Below are positions 8,777 to 17,057 of a DNA stretch of 34,122 nucleotides, in pieces; the first letter of the stretch is position 1; each line of letters starts with the position of its first letter. The translations under genes were made by a program, and so were the position numbers. Origin of the DNA: Nevskia sp. (GTDB lineage: Bacteria > Pseudomonadota > Gammaproteobacteria > Nevskiales > Nevskiaceae); assembly GCA_031291075.1 (NCBI GenBank), contig JARLJS010000171.1:1-34122 (forward strand), in the 5' to 3' direction. Below the pieces are notes generated by a model. That model searched no databases and had not been told where the DNA came from. It worked only from the letters and a program-made list of their open reading frames with translations.

Positions 8777-9061
8777 CTATTTTGCGCCGGGGTTGAGCGC
8801 GCCGCTCAGCTGCGAGGAAGCGGAAAACTTGACCACCTTGCGCTCGGCGATCTGGATCGTTTCGCCGGTGCGCGGATTGCGGCCGGTGCGCGCCTTGCGC
8901 ACGCCGACCGAGAGTGAACCCAGGCCCGGCAGGCTGACCCGGTCTCCGGCGATCAAAGCCTGTGTGATCTGCTTGGTCAGGGCATGCACCGCCTCGTGCG
9001 CCTGAACTTTGCTGATCGAAAGGTGTTCGCTCAGGTGATCCGTCAGTTGCTCCAAGGTCAT
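8777..9061 (-). CDS. HU-family DNA-binding protein
   Basis: A 94-aa member of the HU/IHF family, close to the usual 90 residues. The N-terminal helices (SISKVQAHEAVHALTKQITQ) are followed by LPGLGSLSVG and the DNA-contacting beta arm RTGRNPRTGETIQI (about residues 58-71), which is well conserved. Such proteins bend and compact DNA as dimers. The N-terminus (MTLEQLTDHLSEHL) differs from standard HupA/HupB (MNK), so this may be a paralogue rather than the main HU. It is a single gene; the 245 bp downstream to the ClpP-like gene hold no gene I can support. Confidence 0.9.
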   Translation of the reverse strand: MTLEQLTDHLSEHLSISKVQAHEAVHALTKQITQALIAGDRVSLPGLGSLSVGVRKARTGRNPRTGETIQIAERKVVKFSASSQLSGALNPGAK

Positions 9062-9148
9062 TTCTGCTTCTCCTTAGTCAGTCATGGTAAGACATGCCGG
9101 CCGGCTCCCGTGCGCGCATTGTAATCCTTCGGCCGGCGGGCCGGGCGG

Positions 9149-9766
9149 TCAATCGACCGGCAGCGGCGCTCCGGATGTCGAACGGGCCGTCGCCGGGTGG
9201 GCGACGGCGCCGTCCTGCACCAGCGTCTCCAGCGCCCCCCACAGCAGCTTGCGCATCGGCTCGTTGCGGGCGCGCGCATCGGTTTCGATCTTGACGGTTT
9301 CGAGGGCCATGCCGACCGCCAGGCGTGCCCGCTCGCCCGCGTGCGGCAGGTGCAAGGTGCTGAATTCGATCTGGATCATCAACAGCATGCCGTGGTTGCG
9401 CCGACGCAGCTCGTCGTGCAGCGAGGAAAAGTGCTCCTGCGCGCGGCGGCACCACCCGAACACCACGGCATGTTCCAGCGAGTAATCGAGGTAGGCGCTC
9501 CAGGCGGTGCGGATGCGCGGCAGGCCCGGCTTCATGGCGCCGGCACGGCCGATGACGCTGGCCAGGCGGCGGTCGAAGAACTGCAGCTGCACGGCGGCGA
9601 AATACTGGTCGACGTCGCCGAACGCGCGCACGAACTCGGCCACCGACATGTCGCCGGCCGCGGCAAGGTCGGCGACGGTGACGGTGGCGGGGTCGAACCG
9701 TTCGGCGAGCACTGGAGCGGCGGCCAGCAGTTCGCCGCGGCGATTGACGCGAAGTTCCCTGATCAT
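9149..9766 (-). CDS. TetR/AcrR-like transcriptional regulator
   Basis: The start is placed at the ATG at 9766 (MIRELRVN) because AAGGAA lies 6-9 nt upstream; an ATG at 9805 lacks this. The protein is 205 aa. The N-terminal segment VTVADLAAAGDMSVAEFVRAF fits a TetR helix-turn-helix, although the recognition helix (VAEFVRAFGDVDQYFAA) is atypical. The rest is a helical ligand-binding domain (SAYLDYSLEHAVVFGWCRRA). It is divergent from the PF10118 diiron gene, 189 bp away, and probably controls it and itself. The effector is unknown; a lipid-like ligand is a guess from the neighbours. Confidence 0.7.
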   Translation of the reverse strand: MIRELRVNRRGELLAAAPVLAERFDPATVTVADLAAAGDMSVAEFVRAFGDVDQYFAAVQLQFFDRRLASVIGRAGAMKPGLPRIRTAWSAYLDYSLEHAVVFGWCRRAQEHFSSLHDELRRRNHGMLLMIQIEFSTLHLPHAGERARLAVGMALETVKIETDARARNEPMRKLLWGALETLVQDGAVAHPATARSTSGAPLPVD

Positions 9767-9887
9767 GTTGTTTCCTTCCCTGGCGCGGATACGGCGCTCA
9801 GACACTAGCGTGACATATTCGCTTCATCGGGCAAATCCCGACGCCTGTCGCAAAATGTTCCCTTGGGTCGTTCCCGGTCATAGTACG

Positions 9888-9903
9888 GCCGGTCCGGGCC
9901 GGC
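9888..9903. promoter_or_regulatory. Candidate operator palindrome
   Basis: gccggtccgggccggc is a 16-bp palindrome with one mismatched pair, placed between the divergent TetR-like gene and the diiron gene and close to the latter's start. Its size suits a TetR operator, but the GC-rich context makes chance palindromes common. Confidence 0.3.
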
Positions 9904-9955
9904 TACAGTTCGATCACCATCAAACATTCCTATAACGCACGGAGGATGTAGCAGC

Positions 9956-10840
9956 ATGGAGCAGACCACCACCCCGGAACGGCACGCCATCGTGCCGCGC
10001 GAAAAGCTCGATTTCGGCCTCGACGGGGACATCCCCCGTTTCTGGTTCGGCGGCGATCCGTTCAAGACGCGCTTCTTCGACGCGCTGTCGACGCTGTTCC
10101 CCGAGGGCGAGAAGTACTTCATCACCTGCGTGCGCGACTACCGCGACCGCATCACCGACCCCGCGTTGCTGCAGGAAGTGCGCGACTTCACGCGCCAGGA
10201 AGGCCAGCACGGCATGGTGCATACCCAGTTCAACAACCGCCTGCAGCAGCAGGGCATCAACGTGCCCTACCTGCTGGAGCGGCAGAACGCGGTCATGTTC
10301 GGCTTTTTCCGGCGCTTCTTCTCGCGCGGCTACACGCTGGCGCAGACCGCCGCCTCCGAGCACATGACGGCGATCATGGCGCACAGCTTCTTCGCCCGCC
10401 GCGAGGTGCTGGAACACACCGACCCGCGCATCCGCGCCATGTACGCCTGGCACGCCATCGAGGAGATCGAGCACAAGGCGGTGGCTTTCGACGTCATGCA
10501 GAAGGTGGCGAAAGTCGGCTACTTCACCCGCATCATGGCCATGCTGCACGTGTCCTTCGGCCTGCCGCTGCACACCTTCGTGATCCTCAGCTACATGCTG
10601 AAAGTGGACGGCTTCGGCTTCTTCAGGCGCACCGGCATGTGGCTGCGCGGCCTGTGGTGGCTGTACAAGCCGGGCGGCCTGTACGCGCCGGTGCTCGGAC
10701 ATTACTTCGCCTACTACAAGCCGGGCTTCCATCCCTGGAAACAGGGCCAGATGCGCACCTACGATACCTGGGTCGATACCTTCGACCGCACCCGCGATCC
10801 CGTCGCCGCGGGCAACGCCTTGCACGCCGCCGGCGCCTGA
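9956..10840 (+). CDS. PF10118-type predicted metal-dependent hydrolase (ferritin-like diiron)
   Basis: This 294-aa protein matches the COG3687/PF10118 group. Potential metal ligands follow a ferritin-like pattern: Glu82 and His85 in QEGQH, Glu135-His136 in SEHMTAI, and Glu170 with His173 in EEIEHKAVAFD. Family members are called predicted metal-dependent hydrolases, but the motif pattern also suits a diiron oxygenase. Hydrophobic stretches near 185-215 (IMAMLHVSFGLPLHTFVIL) suggest membrane association. GGAGG precedes the ATG. An SDR gene follows 83 bp downstream, so both may act on the same lipid-like substrate under the divergent TetR-like regulator. The reaction is unproven. Confidence 0.75.
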   Translation: MEQTTTPERHAIVPREKLDFGLDGDIPRFWFGGDPFKTRFFDALSTLFPEGEKYFITCVRDYRDRITDPALLQEVRDFTRQEGQHGMVHTQFNNRLQQQGINVPYLLERQNAVMFGFFRRFFSRGYTLAQTAASEHMTAIMAHSFFARREVLEHTDPRIRAMYAWHAIEEIEHKAVAFDVMQKVAKVGYFTRIMAMLHVSFGLPLHTFVILSYMLKVDGFGFFRRTGMWLRGLWWLYKPGGLYAPVLGHYFAYYKPGFHPWKQGQMRTYDTWVDTFDRTRDPVAAGNALHAAGA

Positions 10841-10862
10841 CGTCGGTCGGTCGCTTCATTTC

Positions 10863-10884
10863 AAGCCCGGCTCCGGCCGGGCTT
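10863..10884 (+). terminator. Intergenic hairpin between the diiron gene and the SDR
   Basis: AAGCCCGG pairs with CCGGGCTT (8-bp stem, 6-nt loop), followed by ATCATTTC. The weak T-tail suggests partial termination or attenuation inside a two-gene unit. Confidence 0.45.
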
Positions 10885-10923
10885 ATCATTTCGGCACCAC
10901 GAATACGCACAGGGAACTGAAAC

Positions 10924-11694
10924 ATGACGAAGACGGTTTTCCTCACCGGCGCGAGCTCCGGCATCGGCCGCGCCCTGGCGCCGGAACTGGCGGCGCGGGG
11001 CTATGACCTGGTGCTGGCGGCGCGCCGCACCGACAGCCTGGAGCAGGTGCGGCAGGACATCGCCGCGCGCCATCCGCAGCGGCGGGTGGAGACGCGCGCG
11101 CTCGACGTGACCCGCTACGACGAGGTGCAGGCCGCTATCGCCGAAACCGCGCACGCGCCTGGCGGGCTCGACCTGGTGATCGCCAACGCCGGCATCGGCA
11201 GCACCGGGCTGATCGGCAAGGGCCACTTCGACGAGGACCGCCGCGTGATCGAGACCAACGTGCTGGGCGCGATGGCCACCATCGACGCCGCCGTAGCCCA
11301 GTTCCGCGCGCAGAACCGCGGCCAGATCGTGGTGATCTCCTCGGTGGCGGCGTACCGCGGCATGCCCGGCGCGGGTTCCTACTGCGCCTCCAAGGCCGCG
11401 ATCGCGGTCTACGCCGACGCCGCGCGCGGCGAGCTGCACGGCACGCCGATCCGCGTCACCACCCTGTTCCCGGGCTACATCGACACCCCTATCAACGAGG
11501 ACATGAAGAGCCGGCCGTTCCTGATCGACGTGACGCGCGGCGCGCGTATCGTCGCCGACCTGATCGAACGCGGCGTGGAAACCTCCACCGTGCCGGTGAT
11601 GCCGTGGAGCCTGATCGGGCCACTGCTGCGCATGCTGCCGATGGGGATGCTGGCCCGTTCGGCCAAGGGGGCGCTGCCGGGTGGCGGGAATTAA
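10924..11694 (+). CDS. Short-chain dehydrogenase/reductase (SDR)
   Basis: A 256-aa classical SDR using NAD(P)H. The cofactor motif TGASSGIG is at residues 8-15, with a following Arg-rich strand (LAARR) that favours NADP. NAG lies in VIANAGIG (about 86-92), and the catalytic residues are Ser140 (VISSVA), Tyr153 and Lys157 (YCASK). PGYIDT follows the active site. It oxidises or reduces an alcohol/carbonyl; the substrate cannot be read from sequence. It is probably co-transcribed with the diiron protein gene, with GGAACTGAAAC before the ATG. A 121-bp palindromic repeat ends the unit. Confidence 0.9.
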   Translation: MTKTVFLTGASSGIGRALAPELAARGYDLVLAARRTDSLEQVRQDIAARHPQRRVETRALDVTRYDEVQAAIAETAHAPGGLDLVIANAGIGSTGLIGKGHFDEDRRVIETNVLGAMATIDAAVAQFRAQNRGQIVVISSVAAYRGMPGAGSYCASKAAIAVYADAARGELHGTPIRVTTLFPGYIDTPINEDMKSRPFLIDVTRGARIVADLIERGVETSTVPVMPWSLIGPLLRMLPMGMLARSAKGALPGGGN

Positions 11695-11720
11695 TTTCGT
11701 GTCACCGGCACCTCATCCCG

Positions 11721-11841
11721 CCTCTCCCCCTGGGAGAGGCCGCGCCGTGAGGCGCGGGTGAGGGCGCTCCGCTTCAGCCGTAGTCAAATTCTTCCGGTCG
11801 TGCCGCCCTCACCCCTGCCCCTCTCCCAGAGGGAGAGGGAT
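11721..11841. repeat. 121-bp palindromic dispersed repeat, copy 2
   Basis: Same length and arms as 5531-5651, with differences concentrated in the middle (around 11774-11796). It again sits between converging genes, the SDR and the DUF1329 gene. Confidence 0.8.
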
Positions 11842-11873
11842 ACTGATTTCGTGCCGATGCGTTGTCCGGCCGC

Positions 11874-13280
11874 TCATCTCGTCGTCAGCTTCTGCACCGC
11901 CGCCGGCGTGAACTCCTCGTCCGGCAGCTCCGTCGCCAGGTCGTAGGGCTTGTCCTCGTTGTAGGCGGCGGTGACGAAGTAGCGGCCGGAGGCGAAGTCG
12001 TAGATCACTTCCGGCACCGTGGTCGCCGCCTGCACGCTCGGCGTGGCGACCAGGTGCCCTTCCTGGAACTTGTAGAGCTGGTCCTGGTTGTCGTAGCAGT
12101 CCACCGCCTCGATGTTCCAGCTGTCCTCGTCGACGTAGAAGCGCCGCGTCTTGAAGGTGTGGCTGGCGGTGGCCTTGAGGTTCGCCTCCACGATCCAGTA
12201 GCGGTGCAGCTCGTAGCGCGGCAGCTCCTGGTTGACGTGGTGGGGGCGGATGATGTCGTGGTAGCCGACCGTGTTGCCGGCGATGTGGTTGGAGTTGTAC
12301 GGCAGGTACAGCTCCTTCTTGCCCACCAGCTTCCAGTTGTAACGGTCGAGCGCGCCGTTGAACATGTCGACCTGGTCGTAGAACTGGTTGCCGTCGGTGC
12401 CTTCGTAGGGATTGTCGTACTGCACGCTCGGCGCGCGCCGCAGGCGCTTGATCGCCGGCGTGTAGAGCCAGGCGGCGCGGCCGCTGTCGCCGGTGCCGAT
12501 CTTCTCCTGCAGCAGGATGAAGGTGCCGGCCAGCCGCGGCGGCGACAGGGTCTGCGACAGGTAGCGCAGGAACTCGCCCTGGCCGTTCTTCAGCACCTCC
12601 GGGTTGTTGTCCGGGCTGGCGTAGTAGAAGCGCACCTTTTCCAGCACGCGGGTCTGCTGGTAGCCGCCGTCCGGCTGCACGATGAACTGGTTGTTGTAGC
12701 GGGTCACGCCCTCGCCGCGCCATTTCAGCTTGTGGTTCCAGATCACCTCGGCCCCGGACCTGGGGAGCGGGAACGGGAAGCCCTGCTTGCAATTGTCCGG
12801 CTCGTCCGGGTCGAGCAGCCGGCAGGTGGCCGCGTTGGCGATGGTGGCCTTGTAGATGAAGTCCGGGTAGCTGACCGTGCGGTGGGTCGGGTAGACGTTC
12901 ATCCAGTAGTCCGGGAAGCGGCGCAGTAGCTCCTTGTGCCCCTCGGTGAGCCGGTCGGCGTAGCGGGTGTAGTTGTCGTGGGTGATGATGAACAGCGGCT
13001 TGTCGCCGTCGATGGCGTCGTCGTGCGGGTATTCGCCCGCCGGGTCGCCCGACTGCGGGTTGCCGCCGGTCCAGCGCGGGATGCTGCCGTCCTTGTTGGC
13101 GGCCTGCTCGGCACCCACCGGGGTGAGACCCGGCCGCAACTGCACCGGCCTGACCGGCGTGCGCGGGTGCGCCGCCAGGGCCGGATGCTGCAGCAGGCAG
13201 GCCAGCAGCAGCGCGCCGCGGGCGGCCGCCGCAGCCGCCAGACGTCGCCGGTCCTTGCCTTCCCCCATGTGCTGCACCAT
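11874..13280 (-). CDS. DUF1329-family exported protein
   Basis: A 468-aa protein with a signal peptide (hydrophobic [18 protein letters not shown], cleavage near residue 37). The mature part follows the DUF1329 (PF07044) pattern: [20 protein letters not shown], then [19 protein letters not shown], then long beta-rich stretches with a C-terminal [11 protein letters not shown] region. DUF1329 proteins resemble LolA/LolB-type lipid carriers and often pair with a DUF1302 outer-membrane protein and an RND-type transporter in hydrocarbon or sterol users; none of these partners is here. The start is ambiguous: MVQHMGEG at 13280 or the second Met at 13268; neither has a strong ribosome site. Confidence 0.85.
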   Translation of the reverse strand: MVQHMGEGKDRRRLAAAAAARGALLLACLLQHPALAAHPRTPVRPVQLRPGLTPVGAEQAANKDGSIPRWTGGNPQSGDPAGEYPHDDAIDGDKPLFIITHDNYTRYADRLTEGHKELLRRFPDYWMNVYPTHRTVSYPDFIYKATIANAATCRLLDPDEPDNCKQGFPFPLPRSGAEVIWNHKLKWRGEGVTRYNNQFIVQPDGGYQQTRVLEKVRFYYASPDNNPEVLKNGQGEFLRYLSQTLSPPRLAGTFILLQEKIGTGDSGRAAWLYTPAIKRLRRAPSVQYDNPYEGTDGNQFYDQVDMFNGALDRYNWKLVGKKELYLPYNSNHIAGNTVGYHDIIRPHHVNQELPRYELHRYWIVEANLKATASHTFKTRRFYVDEDSWNIEAVDCYDNQDQLYKFQEGHLVATPSVQAATTVPEVIYDFASGRYFVTAAYNEDKPYDLATELPDEEFTPAAVQKLTTR

Positions 13281-13454
13281 GCTCGTCGAAGTTGATCGTG
13301 GAACCGCGGCGCAGTGGCATCCTTGCCGCCGCGGGGACCATAGTGTACCCAGGCGCGCCGGTTTGCCGTAGGGCGCCGCGGGCCTGCGGTGCGGTCAATG
13401 CAAGACCGGCGGATTTGCCGGAAGGTGTCGCAACCGAATACCAGGAGTGTACGC

Positions 13455-14477
13455 GTGGCGAAAAAGAAAGCGACGGCGGCCGAGGCCCTGCTCGAAGCGC
13501 ATGTGCAATTCATCGTGGAAAAGCTGGATGGCGCGGCGCTGCACGCCCTGGTCGAGCGCGAGGTCGACGCCATCCTGCGCGACGCCAAGCGGCTGAGCGT
13601 CAACGACTTCGTCAGCCGCGACGCCGTCAAGCACACCGTGCGCGTCTACGCGGTGCAGCTCCAGCTCCACGCCGGCATCCCCGAGCTGGTGGCGGACATC
13701 GCCCGCCGCATCCACGCCCACGATGTGCACGAGCGCACCCGCCTGGGCGACCTGATGCCCGACCGCCAGCTGCAGGAAATCGTCGACAAGCTGCTGGAGA
13801 TGAAGGACCTGCGCGAGCGGCTGCTGGACGAGTCGGTGTCCAACCCGGTCTACTCCGCGCTGGCGGCCAACCTGGTCTACCACGGCATCAAGGGCTACCT
13901 GCTGCAGAACAAGCTCACCAACAACATCCCCGGCGCCCGCGCCGCCTTCAAGCTCGGCAAGTCCATGATGAACCGAGCCCCCGGCCTGGAGCAGGCCATC
14001 GAGGACCGCCTCAAGAGCTACGTCGAGAAAAACATCCGCCACACCCTGGCCGAAAGCCGCCGCTCCCTCACCGAGCGCTTCGACGAGGACGCCATCCGCG
14101 AGGCGGTCAAGGACCTGTGGACCCGCCTCAAGCGCAGCCGCGTGTCGTACTTCCTTGGCTTCGTCGGCGCCGCCGACGTCGAGGACTTCTTCGTCATCAT
14201 CTACGAGTACTGGCAGCAGCTCCGCCACACCGAGTGGTACGTGGAGGTGATCGACGCCGGCATCGACGGCTTCTTCGACCGCTACGGCGAAACCTCCCTG
14301 GCCGAGCTGCTGGAGGAGATCGGCATCGAGCGCGACATGCTGGTGAAGGACGCGATGCGGTTCGGGCCGAAGGCGATCGACGGCCTGAAGGCGAAGGGAT
14401 TGCTGGAGGGGATGGTGCGGCGCAACCTGGAAGAGTTCTATGCTTCGCCGGGGGTGGCGAAGATACTCAAGGCGTAG
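13455..14477 (+). CDS. Conserved-looking helical protein of unknown function
   Basis: The start is taken as GTG at 13455 (VAKKKATAAEALLEAHVQF) because AGGAG lies at 13443-13447; an upstream ATG at 13389 lacks a site and would add an implausible Arg-rich tail. The 340-aa product is rich in helix and charge, with no signal peptide or clear TM segment. Recognisable blocks are LLDESVSNPVYSALAANLVY (about 137-156), a KSYVEKNIRHTLAESRRSL stretch, and YFLGFVGAADVEDFFVIIYE near 230. I do not recognise the family. It is divergent from the DUF1329 gene (174 bp apart), which hints at, but does not prove, a shared role. Confidence 0.75.
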   Translation: MAKKKATAAEALLEAHVQFIVEKLDGAALHALVEREVDAILRDAKRLSVNDFVSRDAVKHTVRVYAVQLQLHAGIPELVADIARRIHAHDVHERTRLGDLMPDRQLQEIVDKLLEMKDLRERLLDESVSNPVYSALAANLVYHGIKGYLLQNKLTNNIPGARAAFKLGKSMMNRAPGLEQAIEDRLKSYVEKNIRHTLAESRRSLTERFDEDAIREAVKDLWTRLKRSRVSYFLGFVGAADVEDFFVIIYEYWQQLRHTEWYVEVIDAGIDGFFDRYGETSLAELLEEIGIERDMLVKDAMRFGPKAIDGLKAKGLLEGMVRRNLEEFYASPGVAKILKA

Positions 14478-14510
14478 GCGCGGCGCATGTCCGCTCCCCT
14501 GGCCTGCTGT

Positions 14511-14593
14511 CGTCATACCGGCGAAAGCCGGTATCCAGGGACATCAGCGCAGCGGCGGAATCAGTCGTCATTCCCGCGCAGGCGGGAATCCAG
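14511..14593. repeat. Dispersed hairpin repeats (tcatacc-ggcgaaagcc-ggta type)
   Basis: Two hairpin units in the same orientation: 14511-14538 (ataccggcgaaagccggtat core) and 14565-14593 (attcccgcgcaggcgggaat core, followed by a T-run at 14594-14598). Related units lie at 26428-26510. The second, with its T-run, could terminate transcription of the preceding gene. Confidence 0.75.
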
Positions 14594-14640
14594 TTTTTGT
14601 TGCGGCGTGCGGACTACATTCGACTTGAAGACTGCTGCTC

Positions 14641-14667
14641 ATTACGCTCCGGAGGGCTAACCCGCCC
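14641..14667. repeat. Fragment of the gggcgggtta/agcgtaac repeat family, inverted
   Basis: attacgctcc-ggagggctaa-cccgccc is the reverse complement of the unit seen at 17058 and 30527. It abuts the stop codon of the ParE-type toxin. Confidence 0.55.
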
Positions 14668-14671
14668 CCAA

Positions 14672-14977
14672 CTAAGCGAAGCGGTCCTCGATGGATTCGA
14701 GTAGACGCCGCCCATGGATGACAGCCACGATCTCGATCTGGGTATCGCTGACGCCATAAATCACGCGATAGCTGTAGATGAACCGTTCACGCACCCCCTG
14801 CTCTCCCAGTTCAGGAACGATTCGCCCGATTTTCGGCTGCTCGGCGATGGACACGGCCATATCGAAAATTTCATCGACTACACGCCGGGCATGATACGGA
14901 GAGTCACGGCTGATGAATTCGGCGATTGCGTCGATGTCGTCGAGCGCTTGCTGCGACCAGACTACCGCTGTAGCCAT
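14672..14977 (-). CDS. ParE/RelE-superfamily toxin
   Basis: A 101-aa type II toxin of the RelE/ParE fold. The N-terminal helix WSQQALDDIDAIAEFISRDS, the central ARRVVDEIFDMA and GRIVPELGEQGVRERFIYSY, and the C-terminal IEIVAVIHGRRLLE follow the ParE pattern (ParE members inhibit gyrase). The closing HGRR-L motif is typical. It overlaps the 3' end of the antitoxin gene by 16 nt, with the antitoxin first, the usual order. Such pairs stabilise DNA or respond to stress. Repeats flank the stop codon, which fits gain by recombination. Confidence 0.88.
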   Translation of the reverse strand: MATAVVWSQQALDDIDAIAEFISRDSPYHARRVVDEIFDMAVSIAEQPKIGRIVPELGEQGVRERFIYSYRVIYGVSDTQIEIVAVIHGRRLLESIEDRFA

Positions 14978-15159
14978 CGGTTAAGACGCTGGCGCGCCTC
15001 GGCATCGGTGTACACGCGTCCCGCGGCAACATCCGCACGACCGCGTTTGATCTTCTCCAGCACGTAGAGGTGGTACTGAATATCCTCCAGCGTGCTGTCG
15101 TCGGGCAGGTGCTGCAACAACTGCTCGACTTCCTGTTTGGCGGTCACTGCCTCGGCCAT
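14962..15159 (-). CDS. Antitoxin partner of the ParE-type toxin
   Basis: The start is the ATG at 15159 (MAEAVTAKQEVEQLLQHLPD), backed by GGAG 9 nt upstream; longer in-frame starts run into rsmE on the same strand and are rejected. The 65-aa product has the pattern seen next to ParE toxins: LPDDSTLEDIQYHLYVLEKI (about 18-37), then RADVAAGRVYTDAEARQRLN, a helical toxin-wrapping tail. No classical DNA-binding domain is evident, so autoregulation is uncertain. The gene overlaps the toxin gene by 16 nt and is surely co-translated with it. Confidence 0.82.
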   Translation of the reverse strand: MAEAVTAKQEVEQLLQHLPDDSTLEDIQYHLYVLEKIKRGRADVAAGRVYTDAEARQRLNRWLQR

Positions 15160-15229
15160 CGGTGAAGTCTCCGAATTCGTTTTGATTTTACGCTCTCCTG
15201 ACTCCGATACGTAGTCGGGGGAACCGGAA

Positions 15230-15952
15230 TCACCCCAAATCCCCCCACAACACCTGCATCGCCGCCAACGCCGCAACGCCAGCCGTCTCGGTCCGCAGCA
15301 CCCGCGGCCCCAGGCACAAAGCCGTGAACCCGCGATGCACCGCCAGCGCCACCTCCTCGTCGGCGAGCCCGCCCTCGGGCCCCACCAGCAGCACCGCTTC
15401 CTGTGCCCGCTGCACCTCGTGCAGCCCATGGTGCCCACCGGGCGCGAGCACGAAGCGCGCGCCGGGGTGGGAGGCGGCCAGCCAGGCGTCGAGCTTCTGC
15501 ACCGGGTAAACGTGCGGCATGCGGGTACGACCGGACTGTTCGCAGGCGGAAGCCACCACGCCACGCCAGTGGTCGAGCTTCTTCTCCCAGCGCTCGCCGT
15601 CGAGCCGCACCACGCTGCGCGCGGACAGCAGCGGCACGATGGCGGCCACGCCCAGCTCCACCGCTTTCTGCACGGCGTAGTCCATGCGCTCACCCTTGGA
15701 CACGCACTGCGCCAGGGTCACGCTCAACGGGGACTCGCGCTCGATCTCGCGGTAGTTCTCCACCCGCACGTGGACGGCGCGACGTTCCACCGACTCGATC
15801 ACGGCGTCGTATTCGCCGCCGGCGCCGTTGAACAGGGTGAGCAGTTCGCCCTGGCGCATGCGCAGCACCTGGCCGACGTGGTGGGCGGCGGCGTCCGGCA
15901 GCGGGAAACGGGCGTCCACCGCCAGCGGTTCGGCGACGTGAATGCGGGTCAT
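15230..15952 (-). CDS. rsmE: 16S rRNA m3U1498 methyltransferase RsmE
   Basis: A 240-aa SPOUT methyltransferase that methylates N3 of U1498 in 16S rRNA. The N-terminal PUA-like domain (RFPLPDAAAHHVGQVLRMRQ) is followed by the trefoil-knot SAM domain with LLVGPEGGLADEE and LGPRVLRTETA, the family signature. The start at 15952 (MTRIHVAEPL) overlaps the stop of the upstream peptidase gene by ATGA, so the two are translationally coupled. In-frame codons further upstream lie inside the peptidase gene and are not part of this protein. Complete. Confidence 0.95.
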   Translation of the reverse strand: MTRIHVAEPLAVDARFPLPDAAAHHVGQVLRMRQGELLTLFNGAGGEYDAVIESVERRAVHVRVENYREIERESPLSVTLAQCVSKGERMDYAVQKAVELGVAAIVPLLSARSVVRLDGERWEKKLDHWRGVVASACEQSGRTRMPHVYPVQKLDAWLAASHPGARFVLAPGGHHGLHEVQRAQEAVLLVGPEGGLADEEVALAVHRGFTALCLGPRVLRTETAGVAALAAMQVLWGDLG

Positions 15953-17031
15953 GGTGCGGCTCCCTGCGTGGTGGTCCGTGCCTGCAGGCGCTCCAGCGCG
16001 GCGGTGCGCGCATCGCTGCCCTGCTCCGACAGCGCCCTGGCGGCGGCGTAGAACTTGTCCCAGTCGCCGTGCTGCTGCGCGTACAGCGTGGCGAAGGCCT
16101 GCACCCACTTGTGGTACAGGCCGAACGGCAGCAGCTTGGCGTTGTTGATGGGTGCGTCCATCCACGCATCGTACCCCTTGTAGCCCTGCCATTGGGTGTC
16201 GCGCAGCACCCGGTAGTCGGCGCGCAGGCGCTCGATCTCGGCCTGCTTGGCGTCGCGCATCAGGTCTGGCGGCAGGCCGCGGTCGTAGAGCCGCTCCAGG
16301 CGTGCGCGCGCGGCCAGCACCAGGTCCGTGAACTGCTCCTCGCGCTGGCCGGCGGCGTCCTCGCCGGGCGGCAGGCCGCGCGACTCGCGCCACTGGCGCA
16401 GGCCCTGCTGCTGGACGAAGGTGGCAAAGGATTCGTTGAAGGCGGTGTCACCCTTCAGGTACAGCTTCTGGTGCGCCAGTTCGTGAAAAATGGAGGAGTC
16501 GAGCGTGTCGTCGTCCCAGCGCATCATGGTGTTGAGGATGGGGTCGTCGAACCAGCCCAGGGTGGAGTACGCCGGCACGCCGCCGATGTAAGTGTCGTTC
16601 CCCCGCGCCCGCAGATCCTTCGCCTCCGCCTCGGCGCGGTCGCGGTCGAAGTAGCCGCGGTAGCCGACGCAGCCGGCGATGGGGAAGCAGTGCGTCACCG
16701 GCTTGAGCGAGAACTCCGGGGTGGCGAACACGTTCCATACCACGTAGGGACGGCCGACGTCGGCGTATACCGTGTAGCTGCCGTTGCGCGGCAGGTCGAG
16801 CCGGTCGGAGGCGAACGCGCGCGCCTGCCGCGCGAGCTGCAGCCGCTCTTTGAGCCGGGCGTCGGACTTGGGATCGGCGATCACCTCGCTCACCGGCCGG
16901 CGCGCCGACAGCACGCCGTACTCGCCGCGGGCGAGATGGGCGTAGTAGTCGAGCGAGGAGCAGCCGGCGAGCGCCAGCGGGCAGAGGGCGGCGGCTAGGC
17001 GTGGCAGGAGGAGACGGGGCGATGGGAGCAT
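15949..17031 (-). CDS. PF10023-family lipoprotein aminopeptidase (putative)
   Basis: This 360-aa protein has a lipoprotein signal peptide with lipobox LAGC (Cys23), so it is predicted to be anchored in the outer or inner membrane facing the periplasm. It carries a zinc motif HELAHQ and a downstream FNESFATFVQQQG glutamate segment, which together make the metallopeptidase site. The body (SYTVYADVGRPYVVWNVFAT, and YIGGVPAYSTLGWFDDPILN) matches the COG4324 predicted aminopeptidase group. Its substrate is unknown. It is the first gene of a pair with rsmE (4-nt overlap). A dispersed repeat lies between it and ychJ upstream. Confidence 0.88.
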   Translation of the reverse strand: MLPSPRLLLPRLAAALCPLALAGCSSLDYYAHLARGEYGVLSARRPVSEVIADPKSDARLKERLQLARQARAFASDRLDLPRNGSYTVYADVGRPYVVWNVFATPEFSLKPVTHCFPIAGCVGYRGYFDRDRAEAEAKDLRARGNDTYIGGVPAYSTLGWFDDPILNTMMRWDDDTLDSSIFHELAHQKLYLKGDTAFNESFATFVQQQGLRQWRESRGLPPGEDAAGQREEQFTDLVLAARARLERLYDRGLPPDLMRDAKQAEIERLRADYRVLRDTQWQGYKGYDAWMDAPINNAKLLPFGLYHKWVQAFATLYAQQHGDWDKFYAAARALSEQGSDARTAALERLQARTTTQGAAP

Positions 17032-17057
17032 TGCGGCAGTTTACCCGGCGCGGCCCG

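Noticed and set aside
13389-13454. Earlier ATG start for the 340-aa unknown protein
   Set aside because: No ribosome site; adds an Arg-rich segment; the GTG at 13455 has AGGAG at proper spacing.
14511-14593. CRISPR array
   Set aside because: Only two different hairpin units, no regular spacing or cas genes; they belong to a dispersed palindromic family.
14962-15693. Longer antitoxin frame reaching into rsmE
   Set aside because: The upstream part is Trp/Arg/Cys-rich shadow sequence of rsmE; the good ribosome site is at the ATG at 15159.
15230-16393. Longer rsmE start within the peptidase gene
   Set aside because: The extra N-terminus is the antisense-free alternative frame of the peptidase gene (Ala/Arg-rich, no family match); the RsmE family begins at MTRIHVAEPL (15952), which overlaps the peptidase stop by ATGA.
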